The notes under the pieces are model-generated. The model saw nothing but the letters and a program-made list of their open reading frames with translations. It did not search any database and had not been told where the DNA came from. Made by a program: the position numbers and the translations under genes. A stretch of 64,000 nucleotides of DNA from Lytechinus variegatus (Eukaryota > Echinodermata > Echinoidea > Temnopleuroida > Toxopneustidae): positions 3,844,001 through 3,908,000 of the forward strand of contig NC_054752.1 in NCBI RefSeq assembly GCF_018143015.1. Direction: 5' to 3'. Shown here in pieces: positions 63,408 to 64,000 of the stretch. How positions within the stretch are numbered: the stretch's first letter is position 1; each line of letters starts with the position of its first letter.

Positions 63408-64000
63408 GTATGTGAATTAGAATCGTTTGTTTTTGTTTCATGCACTTACAAAGCATTTAAAACATGTTAAAATCCAGGGTTAAAATCGTCTCAGGAATGA
63501 CGGTAAGCCCGATGGCGCACGAGAAGCCACACAGTTTGTAATTTGTGCTAGTCTTAATTTGTCCGAATCTGCATTTTATCATCATGCATTATTGAAGAAA
63601 AAAGATATTGCCAGTCGGGTTAGATTTAAGAGAGAGGTTGTATACATCATGCTCAATAAACAGATCACTTTGTACATGGTCCAGACAATTTTTGTCATTT
63701 TTTCCTTTCGTATGAGTTTAGAATAGGCTTACTTGTAACACAAATCGAATTTTCAAAAAAAAAAAAATTATAAGTACAGTACACTGCAACAATGAAGGAA
63801 TTTCCAAGCACACCATACATATCAACCACTCCCAAATGTCCTAACTTGTGATTTTAGTGGGGGTAATGTTGAAAAATCCCCATCCACAAGAACATTTGTG
63901 TCAATCATACCCCCCAACCAAGAATACCGATCGACACCCATGCGTGAGCATCTTTTTTATGATGGATACCGGTGCGTTCAAATGATCATCGTGTTTTAAT

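Overview
This is a 64 kb window of AT-rich animal nuclear DNA. It has intron-containing genes, long introns, CpG-poor sequence and a very dense load of short inverted-repeat transposons, LINEs and tRNA-derived SINEs. The gene content and the repeat types (TTAA-flanked 'AGGGGAAGTTCACCCTG' elements, 'ATATAGCGC' SINEs, tandem 'TGACCTTTGACCTT' arrays) suggest a marine deuterostome, most likely an echinoderm such as a sea urchin. That assignment rests on recognition and inference, not on a search.

Left edge (1-7.8 kb): the last exon of a single-pass membrane protein with an AU-rich 3' UTR, a Tc1/mariner-like inverted-repeat element with a broken transposase start, and a 5'-truncated non-LTR retrotransposon with an open 714-codon reverse transcriptase frame (minus strand).

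BTB cluster (7.8-28.3 kb): three divergent paralogues of the BTBD17/Tango10-type BTB-BACK family, one on the minus strand (7867-9255) and two on the plus strand (17433-19762 and 23530-27989). The two plus genes each have a short acidic first exon and a phase-0 intron before the BTB domain. The minus gene has a splice acceptor in the same phase, so its first exon is probably still to be found. They look like old tandem duplicates that probably act as substrate-adaptor-type proteins. The spacers hold nested MITEs.

Gene-poor stretch (28.3-41.5 kb): MITEs with CACTG-type ends, TTAA-flanked MITEs, two SINEs, microsatellites and tandem repeats. I see no host gene here.

HPRT gene (41.5-57.7 kb, minus strand): all coding exons of a hypoxanthine-guanine phosphoribosyltransferase can be read, including a candidate first exon. 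Exon lengths match the human gene, except that human exons 4+5 and 6+7 are each one exon here. The introns contain two about 1.1 kb direct repeats flanking exon 5, a tandem duplication of the end of exon 2 that was later split by two MITEs in one unit only, an 8-bp-TSD hAT MITE filled with a long purine tract, and an unexplained cluster of nine copies of the 14-mer GTACGTCCGACCCC (intron 1).

Right edge (57.7-64 kb): further MITEs (one with GC-rich, G-tract-bearing arms of about 230 bp), the 3' end of a second LINE, and a first exon of an unidentified plus-strand gene running off the window.

The most unusual unexplained structure is the 14-mer cluster at 51.9-54.3 kb. No virus-derived element was recognised.
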